A stretch of 64,000 nucleotides of DNA from Leguminivora glycinivorella. Its lineage: Eukaryota; Arthropoda; Insecta; Lepidoptera; Tortricidae. A model generated the notes under the pieces. That model was not told the DNA's origin and ran no database searches. It worked only from the letters and a program-made list of their open reading frames with translations. Location of the stretch: the NCBI RefSeq assembly GCF_023078275.1, contig NC_062980.1:16820783-16884782 (forward strand), read 5' to 3'. How positions within the stretch are numbered: the stretch's first letter is position 1; every line of letters begins with the position of its first letter. Both the position numbers and the translations under genes were made by a program. Below, one piece after another: positions 20,643 through 30,277 of this stretch.

Positions 20643-20897
20643 TTTAAAATCTACTACCAAATCTGGGAGAAGCTTGCGGAGAAGCGGACGGAGTGGCGAA
20701 AGTGCGTTGGAGATGGTCGCAAGTTCGTCGATGAGACCTGGTTTGCGGCACTTGCTGACAAAAGGGAAAGAAAACACCATAGCGAAACGTCGCAATCGGT
20801 TGCAAGCTTCCCTTGTCAGCTGTGTGGCAAAATGTGTCGCTCTCGCATAGGTCTCTTTAGTCATCAAAAGCGATGTCTCTCGGACATTGCACCATAA
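20643..20897 (+). pseudogene. Retrotransposon C-terminal fragment with C2H2-like finger
   Basis: An 84-codon open frame without a start codon reads YYQIWEKLAEKRTEWRKCVG, then FVDETWFAALADKRERK, then CQLCGKMCRSRIGLFSHQKR and C, then a stop. C-x2-C and H-x4-C spacing gives a zinc-finger-like motif of the type at the end of some LINE proteins. The W...R..WR block also resembles LINE tails. It is preceded in frame by TAG at 20640. The opposite-strand frame in the same place is a shadow. A shorter relative lies at 57826-57972. Confidence 0.65.
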
Positions 20898-21124
20898 ATC
20901 GTCTGAAATAGACGCTAAGGCCAGTAGTATGTTTGTAGTGCGTATAGTCTTTAATTTTCTATTTTGATATAGGGGCTCAAGTGATCAAGCATATGTAATT
21001 TTATTATTTAATGTTAAGCTTTATTTACAGAGACAAAGCAATAGGATATCTAAATCGAATCAATACTTCAGAGTTTAGACTGTACTTCATTTAGATCACA
21101 TAATATGCTTTAATAATACTGTTA

Positions 21125-21360
21125 CAGGACTCTCAGCTCGGGCTTGCCTTCATTGGCCGTCCAGAGAGGAACGTGTGAGCTGTAGCTCCAGGGGTGGAAG
21201 TATTAAAAGGCATAACGCCGTGAGTAACTTCGGAGAAAGCGCAGCACCAACTCTCGACACCCCTGAGCCACTCATGCCGTTGTTGCGCCTGGCCGTCTTT
21301 ATGATCGCAAATCAGGTACCCATCTGCCGAGTGGCGAGTCACCGCCCGTCTCGATAACAC
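21125..21360. other. GC-rich segment, possible retroelement remnant
   Basis: This block is richer in G and C than its surroundings and open on both strands (21133-21360 minus, 21175-21357 plus). I could not identify the protein. It may be LINE-derived. Confidence 0.35.
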
Positions 21361-21660
21361 TGTTTAACACATACTTTACGGTTTTGTAAGCTTTTGAAAT
21401 TACTAAAATCGAAAAAAAGAAAACTTCCTACCTTCTAAACCACACGGATATCGCATCATTATTAACTAAAACAGCGTCTTTGGTGCCTTATTTCATCGAC
21501 CACTTAAATGTATTGTATTTTTACATGCCTTCACATCACATCCTGTAACTGTGTTACAACTTACATTTTCAACACAAACTAGTTCAATATCAGTTTAACC
21601 TCCATTCTTCTTCATAGGCCCTTAAGCCTCCAAAGCTAGGCTTTACATCGGCACTGTACT
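21361..21660. other. Unassigned stretch
   Basis: AT-rich sequence with nothing recognised. Confidence 0.4.
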
Positions 21661-21960
21661 ACATACTACCCTTCAGTTACTCCGCGACCATCGTGCAGGC
21701 AGGCCGCGTCGGCCGCCGTCGAAAACATCGCGACTCACCCAGTTCGCCCTTCGTGATTTACGTGTGTGTTTTTTTTTGTGATTTGACAGTGGAGTTATGT
21801 TTATTTGCCGAAATTGAAACAGGTACGTGTTTTGATAGTTTTCCAAATAGTTTAACTTGACTCACCCTTCGCCCTTCGTGATTTACGTGTTTTTTTTTTG
21901 TGATTTGAAAGTTTGTTGTTGAAACAGGTACGTGTTTTGATAGTTTTCCAAATAGAACGG
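21661..21960 (+). promoter_or_regulatory. CpG-rich block with duplicated splice-donor-like module
   Basis: TTCAGTTACTCCGCGACC (about 21672) resembles an insect initiator and is followed by CpG-dense sequence (GGCAGGCCGCGTCGGCCGCC). Then a module of about 128 bp is present twice: GACTCACC, CGCCCTTCGTGATTTACGTG, a T-run, and GAAACAGGTACGTGTTTTG. The last block contains CAG|GTACGT, a good donor site. A non-coding first exon or a retroelement 5' region would both fit; neither is proven. Confidence 0.35.
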
Positions 21961-21992
21961 TAGTTGTTATTATTACAACAGAACGTATTTTA

Positions 21993-22690
21993 TTACAACG
22001 TATTATGATCTGAAAGATCTAGGGGCAGAACTTCGCCTGTGGCATCGGGAATATTAGATAAAATTTGGTCTATGCATGTATGTAGTCTTGTAGGTGTGGT
22101 GATATGTGCTTTAAAATTGAAGTTTTCTATGATTCTCTCAAACTCTTTTAATGGTTTGGTAGGCCTCAAGAAATTTATATTAAAATCTCCTGTTATCACC
22201 ACCTTCTTTTTTGATTTTTTAACTAAAATTTCGAGTAAACTTTCAAGGTTATTTAGAAATATGTCATAGTTTGAATTTGGAGTTCTATATATGCAAACAA
22301 TGATGCAGTTAAGTGCCTCAATTTCACAGCCACAGGCTTCGAAATGCTGTTCCTGTGTGAAATCTTTTAGAAAAAGGAGTGGTTTACTCGCAAGGTAATC
22401 TCTTATGAGGATGCACGACCCGCCTCTTTTTTTTGATCTAGAAAAGCAATTTGCTAATTTAAAGCCACTAACATTAATGTTTGATTCGTTACCTCGTTGG
22501 ATAAATGTTTCAGTTAGGCATATTACATCTATCAATTTACCCTCGTTCATATGTAAATCATTTAAAGTAATTTCAAGCAGGTCCCTTTTACACATCAACC
22601 CAGCTATATTTTGGTGTAAAATTAGAAAAGATTTAGGCTTCTGTGACTGTGACTCTATAGGAGAGCTAATATTAGGATGTTTACGGGCTT
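21993..22690 (-). pseudogene. Non-LTR retrotransposon endonuclease (EEP) domain fragment
   Basis: The frame runs from an upstream stop near 22693 and covers most of an apurinic-type endonuclease/exonuclease/phosphatase domain: LILHQNIAGL at the start, then VICLTETF, GGSCILIRD, IVCIYRTPNS, VVITGDFNIN and LDLSDHNTL. TET, GDFN and SDH hold the catalytic residues of this fold, which nicks target DNA for LINE insertion. The frame stops right after SDH and no reverse transcriptase follows. Loss of the 3' part is unusual, since LINE copies normally lose 5' sequence. The reverse-transcriptase tail at 36181-36693 could belong to a related lineage. Plus-strand frames here are shadows. Confidence 0.85.
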
Positions 22691-22852
22691 ATTGACAGCT
22701 CTTAAAACAATGTACCTACCTACCCACATTTTATAATAGAATATACAAGTAGGTATATACTTATATACTTAAAACATAGCATTACAGGACCCGTGATAAG
22801 AGATGCAGGACTAGGATATTAAGTATTTCACTTTTAGAAACATACAATATAA

Positions 22853-22968
22853 TTACATACATACAACATACATACAATCACGCCTGTATCCCATAAAGGG
22901 GTAGGCAGAACACATGAAACTACTTAATCTTCAGTGCCACTCTTGGCAAATAAGGGGTTGGACAATAT
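22853..22968 (-). mobile_element. Retro-repeat with (TATG)n tail, copy 2
   Basis: ACATACATACAACATACATA, then CAATCACGCCTGTATCCC, AAAGGGGTAGGCAGAACACA and TGCCACTCTTGGCAAATAAG. Same family as 16974-17130, shorter. Confidence 0.75.
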
Positions 22969-23049
22969 AATTATCAACGGTTAAGGTATTTTTTGAACAT
23001 GTTGGTCACTTATCTTACATTTTTTGTTATTTTCCTTTAAAATATACTT

Positions 23050-23444
23050 GGGCCATTTTTTGACAAAGTTGTCCATCCACTTTTTTTTTGATTTGGAAAT
23101 TTTTATGTGGTTTTCACTCAGAATCGCGAGCTCTTTCAATCCTAATAGGAGAAAAAAGTGTCCCAAGGTTTTTTCCAATTCCGTTAAGTTTTTTTTTTTT
23201 TGAGTTAGTTTATTATTTATTTGTAACGTTTTATTACTTTAATAAAATTATATATTCCGTTACCATTTTTTCATACATTTTATATGGCGGTAACGGAATG
23301 GAAGGTTTGAAAAGTCTATGGAAATCTTGGGACAATTTTTTTCTCGTATCAGGATCGAAAGACCTCGCGATTCTGAGTATGAATCGCGTAAAAAATACCC
23401 ATGCTGCAAAAAAGTGGGGTGGACAACTTTGAAAAAAATTGCCC
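23050..23444. mobile_element. GGGCCATTTTTT palindromic MITE, copy 1
   Basis: The left end GGGCCATTTTTTGACAAAG and right end CTTTGAAAAAAATTGCCC bracket inverted blocks: AGAATCGCGAGCTCTTTCAA at the left, GAAAGACCTCGCGATTCTGA at the right. A T-rich insertion at about 23195-23265 lengthens this copy. Other copies lie at 25102 and 53040. Confidence 0.8.
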
Positions 23445-23737
23445 TCTTACATTATTTTAAATAATTATAACTGTACCCTTGATAACTAAATCTACTAATC
23501 CACCAGTAGCAACTTTCCACCACTTTTAACCATTATAAACTTTCATAACCATGTGCCGACAAAAATCTCATGGGACCCGCACTTGTATGTCGTGCACGTA
23601 TGCTGACGTGTGTTTCTGGTTGAAAACGAAACACGAGGCAACATTGTTGTAATCCAATTTTTCAACAAGTAATACGTAATGAATATTAAGTTGGGTTGCC
23701 GTTTGTAAACAATGTTTTAAACATTCTTTTTTTTTAA

Positions 23738-23908
23738 CCCCCGACGCAAAAACGACGGGGTGTTATAAGTTTGACTGTGTGTGTGTCTGTCTGTCTGTTT
23801 TTCTGTCTGTCTATGTGTGTGTCTGTCTGTGGCATCGTAGCTCCCGAACGGATGAAAATCGGTCTACTTTGTTGCGGTCGGGTTTTTTTTTCAAAATGTT
23901 AATTTTTT
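23738..23908 (+). repeat. CCCCGACGC repeat, copy 2
   Basis: CCCCGACGCAAAAACGACGG, then GGTGTTATAAGTTTGAC, an irregular (GTCT)n/(TG)n tract, CATCGTAGCTCCCGAACGG, then a shortened end. Confidence 0.85.
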
Positions 23909-23938
23909 CCTATATGTTGTAGCTTTTATCCATACTAA

Positions 23939-24170
23939 TATTATAAGTGGGAAAGTGTATGTCTGTTTGTTTGTTCGTCTTTCACGGCATAACGGAGATA
24001 CGAATTGACGTGATTTTTTATGTGGAGATAGTTGAAAGGATAGAGAGTGACATAGGCTACTTTTTGCCCGTTTCTAACTCCTCAATTTTGTAAAATGAGG
24101 GGTGTAAGTTTGTATGGAACATTCCGCAATTTTCGAATTTAACACGAGCGAAGCCGCGGGCTAAAGCTAG
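23939..24170 (+). mobile_element. Non-autonomous Helitron, intact (232 bp)
   Basis: It starts A|TCCATACTAATATTATAA and ends AAGCCGCGGGCTAAAGCTAG|T. The TC start, CTRR end, insertion between A and T and a GC-rich near-terminal hairpin are Helitron hallmarks. Internal blocks are CTTTCACGGCATAACGGAG and GACGTGATTTTTTATGTGG. It has no Rep/Hel coding sequence. This is the best-preserved of four copies. Confidence 0.85.
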
Positions 24171-24177
24171 TTAAATT

Positions 24178-24282
24178 ATAAATGGGCTTACTCTTGGCCA
24201 CAGAAAATATAGCCAAAGGCAAATACGTGGCATACGATGGAGTGAACTTGCCCAGAAGATGCCTGTTCACCCTTGATTTCTT
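24178..24282 (-). pseudogene. LINE C-terminal stub (NRHLLG family)
   Basis: The minus-strand frame reads KSRVNRHLLGKFTPSYATY before the 3' untranslated part ending at GCCCATTTATAA. It matches the longer copy at 63080-63346. Only about the last 20 codons remain, directly joined to a SINE. Confidence 0.65.
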
Positions 24283-24287
24283 TTTAA

Positions 24288-24460
24288 ATAAATAAATAAA
24301 TATTGGGGACACCTTACACAAATCAACTTAGCCCCAAACTAAGCAAAGCTTGTACTATGGGTGCTAAGCGACGAAATACATACTCAAATAGATAAATATA
24401 TACTTATATACATAGAACACATCCGTGACTCAGGAACAAATATCTGTGTTCTTTTGAGCT
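24288..24460 (-). mobile_element. SINE, head lost
   Basis: An (AAAT)n tail, then ATTGGGGACACCTTACAC, GTACTATGGGTGCTAAGCGA and CTCAGGAACAAATATCTGTG match the 842-1103 SINE. The tRNA-like head is missing. Confidence 0.75.
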
Positions 24461-24551
24461 TTTTGAGTATTTGACCAGTACCATTCCTCTTATGATTTCA
24501 TATATTTTTCTAAAATGTTAACTGAATGGTGGCCGCTAACAAATGTAAGAA

Positions 24552-24679
24552 GTGCCTGGCATCCGTTGGGTCGACGACATCCAGAAAATTGCGGGTCACA
24601 ACTGGATAAGGCTAGCCCAGGACCGGAGAAGTGGCGTACTAGAAGATAGGCCTATGCTCAGCAGTGGGCGATAAAGGAC
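24552..24679 (+). pseudogene. RTE-type LINE C-terminal end
   Basis: The frame reads GIRWVDDIQKIAGHNWIRLA, then QDR, ending in a TAA at 24672-24674. RWVDDI, W.RLAQDR is the typical tail of an RTE-like protein. Its 3' end, TGATATGAAGATGATGAT, resumes at 24830 after another retro-insertion. Confidence 0.7.
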
Positions 24680-24823
24680 TTTTTTTTTAATACCACGTCG
24701 GTGGCAAACAGGTATACGGCCCGCCTGATGGAAAGCGGTCACCGTAACCTATGGACGCCTGCAACTCAAGGGGTATCACATGCGCGTTGCGGACCCATTA
24801 GAAACTTAAACACTCCTTTTTTG
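24680..24823 (-). mobile_element. LINE 3' end inserted into the RTE-type end
   Basis: On the plus strand it begins with the complement of its poly(A), then AATACCACGTCGGTGGCAAA, CGGCCCGCCTGATGG and GACCCATTAGAAACTT. It splits the RTE-type end, with AAGGAC at 24674-24679 and AAGAAC at 24824-24829 as a probable mutated target duplication. The family's coding end is at 63718-63984. Confidence 0.75.
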
Positions 24824-25101
24824 AAGAACTGATATGAAGATGATGATATTTTTCCTAAAATCCTACTTGGTTCGGTAAAAATAGTTTACATTTTACAGAT
24901 TCGACACTATTTTTATAATCGGATTTGAACGGAAACCTTCTAAAGGACATCAAACAAGTAGGGTATTAATTGACCTCGTCGATTCAGATGTAGGTATTAA
25001 GTAAAGGTACTGTAAATTATTGTTTTCACAGCACTGTATGGCTACATTAAGTTTTAAATTACAGTGTAGGCGTTTCGAAAAATGCCATTCATTCTATACT
25101 T

Positions 25102-25394
25102 GGGCCATTTTTTTCAAAGTTGTCCACTCCACTTTTTTGTAATATGGGTATTTTTACGCGATTAATACTCAGAATCGATCCGAGGTCTTTCGATCCTGAT
25201 AGAAGAAAAAATGTTCCATTCCGTTACCGCCATACAAAATGTATGAAAAAATTTTAACGGATTGGGGAAAAAACCTTGGGACACTTTTTTTCCTATTAGA
25301 ATTGAAAGAGCTCGCGATTCTGAGTGGAAACCACATAAAAATTTCCAAATCCAAAAAAAAAAAGTGGGGTGGACAACTTTGAAAAAAATGGCCC
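25102..25394. mobile_element. GGGCCATTTTTT palindromic MITE, copy 2
   Basis: This 293-bp copy has ends GGGCCATTTTTTTCAAAGTT and AACTTTGAAAAAAATGGCCC. The inner order is reversed relative to copy 1. ACTT precedes and follows the element and may be a target duplication. Open frames in it are by-products of the palindrome. Confidence 0.85.
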
Positions 25395-25634
25395 ACTTCC
25401 TCATGTCATATATTTTTGGCATGTGCATTCAGATACTTGACATTGAGTTGTATGTTATTCATAAGGTTCTCTCACACTCATTTTTATTACGTATGAAGAC
25501 GGTCGTCAAAATGTTTTTTTTTTTACAATTTAACAAAAAATCGATATACCATCGCTTCTGTAAATTAGCCTTGCGTCCTGTGCGTTTAACGAAAAAAAAA
25601 ACACGGTGAAGATACTTTATAATAAATATGTACT

Positions 25635-25852
25635 GACCGAAGAGCTGGCGACTTCCTCGCACAGCGTATCAGCATTGCGATACAGCGAGGAAATTTCGCC
25701 AGTATCCTTGGTAAAATGCCTCACGGGCCTATTTTAGACATTAGCTAGCTTTTAAGTTTAGTCTTAGTTTCTTATATAATTATGTAAATATGTTCATGTA
25801 AATAAAGAGATTAACTTAGCATTTAATTAAAAAAAAACTAAATAAATTAATT

Positions 25853-25883
<31 letters not shown>
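25635..25883 (+). pseudogene. LINE 3' end, QRISIAIQRGN family, with poly(A)
   Basis: The 37-codon frame 25635-25748 reads DRRAGDFLAQRISIAIQRGN, then FASILGKMPHGPILDIS and a stop. It matches the tail of the fragment at 9720-10330. A 3' untranslated region with AATAAAGAG follows and ends in A-rich tracts including about 30 consecutive A (25853-25883). The size fits a strongly 5'-truncated insertion. Confidence 0.8.
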
Positions 25884-25885
<2 letters not shown>

Positions 25886-25887
<2 letters not shown>

Positions 25888-26307
25888 TACTTACCTAGAT
25901 ATTTTTCTGGTATGAACGTCAAGTTGTAAGTGCTTGACAAAGTAAAGACATCGATAATCCTTTTATAGACAAATAGCCTTACATAAAGTTATTAATTACA
26001 CCTAATAACAATCGATACTGTTCAGAAACGTTCAAAAATTGTATTTATTTTTGATCCTTATTTTCTGTATCACAATTAGCCAATTCATTTAATAATGATA
26101 TAAATAATTTAATTCACTTTTTAATAATATTTCAATAATTAATTTAATTCAAAATGCAAAATGTAGAGACCACGAAGATTTAATCGAACCTTGGATAATA
26201 ATGTAAGAAATTATGTAAACTATTAAAATATGGTTTGTTTAAGTATTACTGTCCATCTATTTTCAAACATATTGTGACATTTGAATTAAACATCAATGTT
26301 ATTTATA
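25886..26307. other. Unassigned AT-rich stretch
   Basis: Nothing recognised. Confidence 0.45.
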
Positions 26308-26395
26308 TACACATAAATTCAAGCCTCCCCAAACTGGGTAGGCAGAGCACATGAAACAACTCAAGATTCAGTGCCACGGCATTGGCAATATAATA
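26308..26395 (-). mobile_element. Retro-repeat with (TATG)n tail, diverged copy
   Basis: AATTCAAGCCTCCCCAAACT, then GGGTAGGCAGAGCACATGAA and CAGTGCCACGGCATTGGCAA match the 16974 family with several changes. Confidence 0.6.
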
Positions 26396-26590
26396 ATTAA
26401 TGACATATTATAACTTAACTTGTCGATGAACTAAATTACGGAAGGAAGTCACTAGTATCACTTTGTGCCAGAAAAAATATCTAGATATAATAATTTATCC
26501 TGTTAATATACAGTTCGCGGTAAAAATATGGCTAATTTTTAGTTATTGTTTAGCAGTTAGGGAATGGTTACTTCTGAATTGTTGTTTTAG

Positions 26591-26745
26591 GCCGGCAACA
26601 GACAGTCTTAAAATTCATAATCTGAAAACATCATAATCTTACAAAAAGTCAGATGAAGTGGACGGATTTCCATACAATTTCGCGACTCCACACAAACAGT
26701 CCTGTTTTTTAAGATTATGAATTTTAAGACTGTGTGTGGCGTGCT
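26591..26745. mobile_element. Foldback MITE
   Basis: GCCGGCAACAGACAGTCTTA with AAATTCATAATCT at the left faces AGATTATGAATTTTAAGACT with GTGTGTGGCGTGCT at the right. Confidence 0.75.
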
Positions 26746-27014
26746 TTATCCGCTACTTTTAATACTGACTGTACCACTTTTTGCTAGGACCACACTGAGA
26801 ATACATCGTTTTTTACATATCGCTTTTCTTTAATCGATTCAGTCTCGAATACGGAAATCTGGAGATTGCTCTTGAGAACGTAAACAGCTAAATCGAAAGA
26901 GATCCGGAAATTTTTCCGAGATGAGTAGTAGATGAAACACAAATATTACATGTAAACATAATGAAAAATTGCATATTGGAGCTATCACTTGTTATATGTT
27001 TCCATTATTCTCAA

Positions 27015-27252
27015 CTAGCTTTTGCCCGCGGCTTCGCTTGCGTTAAATCAAAAATTGCGGAATGCTCCATTAAAAACATCCACCACCCATTTTAGGGAAG
27101 TGAAAGGGTAGAAAGAGACATAAAGTAGCCTATGTCACTCTTCATCACTTTAACTAACTCCACTTAAAAAAATACGTCAATTCATCGCTCCGTTTTGCCG
27201 TGAAAGACGGACAAACAAACAGACACATACACGTTTCCATTTATAATTTGGA
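27015..27252 (-). mobile_element. Non-autonomous Helitron, minus strand
   Basis: On its own strand it starts A|TCCAAATTATAAATGG and ends GCCGCGGGCAAAAGCTAG|T, with GGCAAAACGGAGCGATGAAT inside. Same family as 23939-24170. Confidence 0.85.
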
Positions 27253-27404
27253 TTAGAATGTAGAGACTTTGATGGAACGTCGATACAAAAACTAGCTTAG
27301 TCTCTTTGACTAGACATAGACAGACACTTTTCCAAAAAAACACTTTTCAGGTAGATCAATCTAGTTGGCACATAAATATAATAACTATAGAAAAGAATTC
27401 TTGG

Positions 27405-27743
27405 AGAGTCAGGAAGAACTTGGAGGTGGAAGAGCTAGTGGGCGAGCCCAACGTCATCGGCGAGAGTAAAGCTTCTCGTCTGCGATGGCTCGGCCATGTG
27501 GAGAGGATGGGAGAGGATCGTGCGGCCAAAAGAGCTCACTTGTGGCGATCTACTGAAAAACGGCCGGTCGGAAGGCCCAGGTACCGATGGATCGACGAGG
27601 TCCAGAAAGACCTGCGTGACCTTCAAGTGACTGAGTGGCATCAGATTGCACAGGATAGGAGCGAATGGCGGAATCTAGTGTCGGAGGCCAAGATCCACTT
27701 CGGGTCGCTGAGCCATCGCAGTAAGTAAGTAAGTAAGTATAGA
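27405..27743 (+). pseudogene. RTE-type reverse transcriptase, C-terminal fragment with AAGT tail
   Basis: The open frame reads RVRKNLEVEELVGEPNVIGE, then RLRWLGHVERMGEDRAAKRA, GRPRYRWIDEVQKDLRDLQ, then WHQIAQDRSEWRNLVSEAKI and HFGSLSHRSK. These blocks are characteristic of the C-terminus of RTE-clade LINE proteins. Stops lie in the terminal (AAGT)n tract, consistent with the simple-repeat tails of RTE elements. Nothing upstream of 27405 belongs to the element, so it is a 5'-truncated copy that still has an intact frame over its length. The two minus-strand frames in this interval are shadows. Confidence 0.85.
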
Positions 27744-28169
27744 AAAGAATTATTATATTATATCCCATACCATACAGTTCTGTTTTCGTTATCATGGTTT
27801 TATTTCAGGAGTACCTACATAAGTATGCGGTGTGACAATCAATTTAATTATGGAAAACGTTCCAGTGCCCTGCTTTTTGGTCTTGGTTAATTATGTTTAC
27901 ATTCAGTTCCTTAATGAAAATCGACGTTTGAGATGTGATATTTCGTGAATAATTTAATCGGGTCTTCACTTGATTTCGCCTACTTTTCTCGAAATCAAAT
28001 TATACCTCAGTGGTACCTTGACGTTATTAAAACGTGATTAAATCAGCAAAGTAATAAAAACTTTTCTAACTTTTGTTGTTATTAAAATGTGCAAAAAGAT
28101 TCATTTGTAGAATAAGTATTACAGTTTTATATTTTCTGTTTATTACATACGTAGATAATCTTCCAATAA
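27744..28169. other. Unassigned AT-rich stretch
   Basis: Nothing recognised. Confidence 0.45.
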
Positions 28170-28382
28170 AACACATACACATACAATCACGCCTGTATCC
28201 CATAAAGGGGTAGGCAGAACACATGAAACTACTAAAGCTTCAGTGCCACTCTTGGCAAATAAGGGGTTGAAAGAAAACGAAACTGTGACATTGCAGCAGT
28301 GACAGGTTGCCAGCCTCTCGCCTACACAATTTAACCCATATCCCATCGCCTTCTAGGTCTTAGTCGCCTTCTACGACACCCT
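28170..28382 (-). mobile_element. Retro-repeat with (TATG)n tail, longer copy
   Basis: CAATCACGCCTGTATCCC, TGCCACTCTTGGCAAATAAG, GGTTGCCAGCCTCTCGCCTA and TCGCCTTCTACGACACCC. The last blocks extend the family beyond copy 1. An open frame across it (minus, 28143-28346) is probably chance. Confidence 0.75.
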
Positions 28383-28982
28383 TATTTAACTTTCCTTGTT
28401 ACTATGTTAGTTTAGGTCAAAACGTAGAACCTCTCGGTTTCTGATTGAGCTGAAATTTTGCACACATAATTAAATCACGTGACAATGCAATATTGTGTCA
28501 TGGAGTTGATCTGATGATGGAGCAGAAAGCTGATATAGGAACCTTGTTGTAAAACGTCGTATCCCCATCGAGTAAGGGGTTTTTAGAAACGTCTCGGAGA
28601 GCTAGATGACTGTTGTGGCGATAATACCGCCACCTCTGTTTAATTTGTTTTTGTTTCTTGTGCATTACTTGTAAACTATGTGAGATGTGGAATAAAGAGT
28701 ATTGTATTGTATTATATTAACCTTGTGCCCACATTTGTCCTACCCATAGGACATAAACCGGCGGTATGTATGGGATATATGATTCAAACCAAACTAAATA
28801 TACGCGTAGGCAGGAGGATAAATTTAAAACTGACCTGTAAGTCCTACTACTGGACACAGGCCTCCATTCACGCGTAAGAGAGCTTGGGAGGGTCCTCAAG
28901 CTAGCCTTGTGAAAGTCCCAGTCACAATTACAGTTGTGATTTTCTCGAGAACATTCTACCGTTTTCATAGACAAAGGCATCT
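28383..28982. other. Unassigned stretch
   Basis: No family recognised. Open frames 28680-28877 (plus) and 28717-28980 (minus) overlap and have no motifs. Confidence 0.4.
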
Positions 28983-29102
28983 GGGGCCCATTTCTCGGAG
29001 CTACACGTTACAATTTACAAGTGCTAGTCATTGTCTAATATGACAAGTTGGAAAGAGACTTCCGCTTGTAACTTGTAACTTTCAGTTTTGAGAAATGGGC
29101 CA
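28983..29102. mobile_element. GGCCCRTTTCTC MITE, copy 1
   Basis: GGCCCATTTCTCGGAGC at the left and TTTTGAGAAATGGGCC at the right, with TTACAATTTACAAG and CTTGTAACTTGTAA inside. Diverged relative of 41622-41748. Confidence 0.7.
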
Positions 29103-29212
29103 CGAGAGAATATTCCTCGTACTCAAACTATACTCAGAATGCGCCTGATAGTCTTTGAAGGTACGAACATGCAGCAAATTACGTTGGTTTTCAAATTTCA
29201 TTTGCGTGTGTG

Positions 29213-29345
29213 TAGCAGGCTACCTGCCGGCCTAGCCAAAATGACAATCGTTGACGTTATGTGGCAATCGAAACGCAGTCAGGCTTTGCACGACTACAGA
29301 AGAGCGATAGGGAGAGCTTGCTACGATACGTTTGCGAAGCGTAAA
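29213..29345 (-). mobile_element. Short MITE, TCTATCGCTCTTCTGTAG core
   Basis: CCGGCCTAGCCAAAATGACA, then AATCGAAACGCAGTCAGGC and CTACAGAAGAGCGATAGGGA. The same core occurs at about 3605-3700, 35513-35610, 53368-53475 and 63430-63500. Confidence 0.6.
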
Positions 29346-29624
29346 ATATTGTGACGTTGCTTAGGTACCTTGGTAAACGTGCCACATCGACACGTATGTA
29401 CACAGTTAACAAATTAGCTAGTCATTCTAGGTGGCAAGGTTTGGACACTAAATAAGCTCACTAAAAATTCAGTATTGATGGGTTTTACATATACAGAACA
29501 AATGGATGGGACCAACCGCTAAATACGAAAAAAGATATTGGCTGCTTTTTCCAGGTCGAGCGTTGAAATTAAGTATGAGAGTCTTTTTTTCGTAATTGAT
29601 CTCCTAATGTACCTATGCAAGTGA

Positions 29625-30045
29625 GTGCTGGGCCATCAAGAAGAAGGATGAGAGAAGACTGCACGTGAATGAAAGGAGAATGTTGCGATGGATGTGTGGT
29701 GTGACAAGACTAGATAAGATTCAGAATGAGTATATAAGTGGAAGCCTGAAAGTAGCGCCAGTGACAGAGAAGGTGAGAGGAAGTAGATATTAGCATGGTA
29801 TGAGCATGTAATGCGGAGGGATGAAAGCAATGTTATAAAACGAGTGGTAAATAAATATGAAGGTAGATGGAGACAATTGGTAGTGGAAGCCCTAAGAAAA
29901 GATGGATGGAATGTATGAACACAGATATGAGAGTGAGAGGTATTAGCATGGAAATGACGGCTAATAAAGAGGAATGGAGGAAGATGATCTGCTACGACGA
30001 CCCCAAATAATGGGAAAATGGCAAGGGAATGATGATGAATTGATC
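29625..30045 (+). pseudogene. LINE C-terminal fragment (GSLKVAP family), degraded
   Basis: Reading frame pieces KKKDERRLHVNERRMLRWMC, then GVTRLDKIQNEYISGSLKVA and PVTEK are followed by frameshifts and stops. DNA continues with GCATGTAATGCGGAGGGATG and the 3' block CTGCTACGACGACCCC. It matches the copy at 46733-47505, which preserves the next part of the protein. A non-LTR reverse transcriptase C-terminus is the best reading; the clade is uncertain, RTE-like. Confidence 0.75.
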
Positions 30046-30189
30046 TCTTAATAAAAATTGCTCTGTAAGACTTAAAATTAACGGTTTCAGTTTTCAGTAA
30101 ATGTTTTTCTTGTATAGAAAAGTTGAAAGAGCAAATCGTGGATAACTTCCGATGCGAAGTGGAGGTATCGATAATTATTATATGTATTT

Positions 30190-30277
30190 ATAGTCACACA
30201 CGTGTCGAACGTGATTAATTAACATTAATGTTAATTACAAATGTTAATTAATCGCGTTCGACCTGTGTGTGGCTTTA
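30190..30277. mobile_element. Small foldback MITE
   Basis: CACACACGTGTCGAACGTGA with TTAATTAACATTAATG faces CATTTGTAA-spaced GTTAATTAATCGCGTTCGAC and CTGTGTGTG. The 83-base core is almost fully self-complementary. Confidence 0.75.

Noticed and set aside
22039..22695. Plus-strand frames over the LINE endonuclease
   Set aside because: Shadows; the minus strand carries the ordered catalytic motifs.
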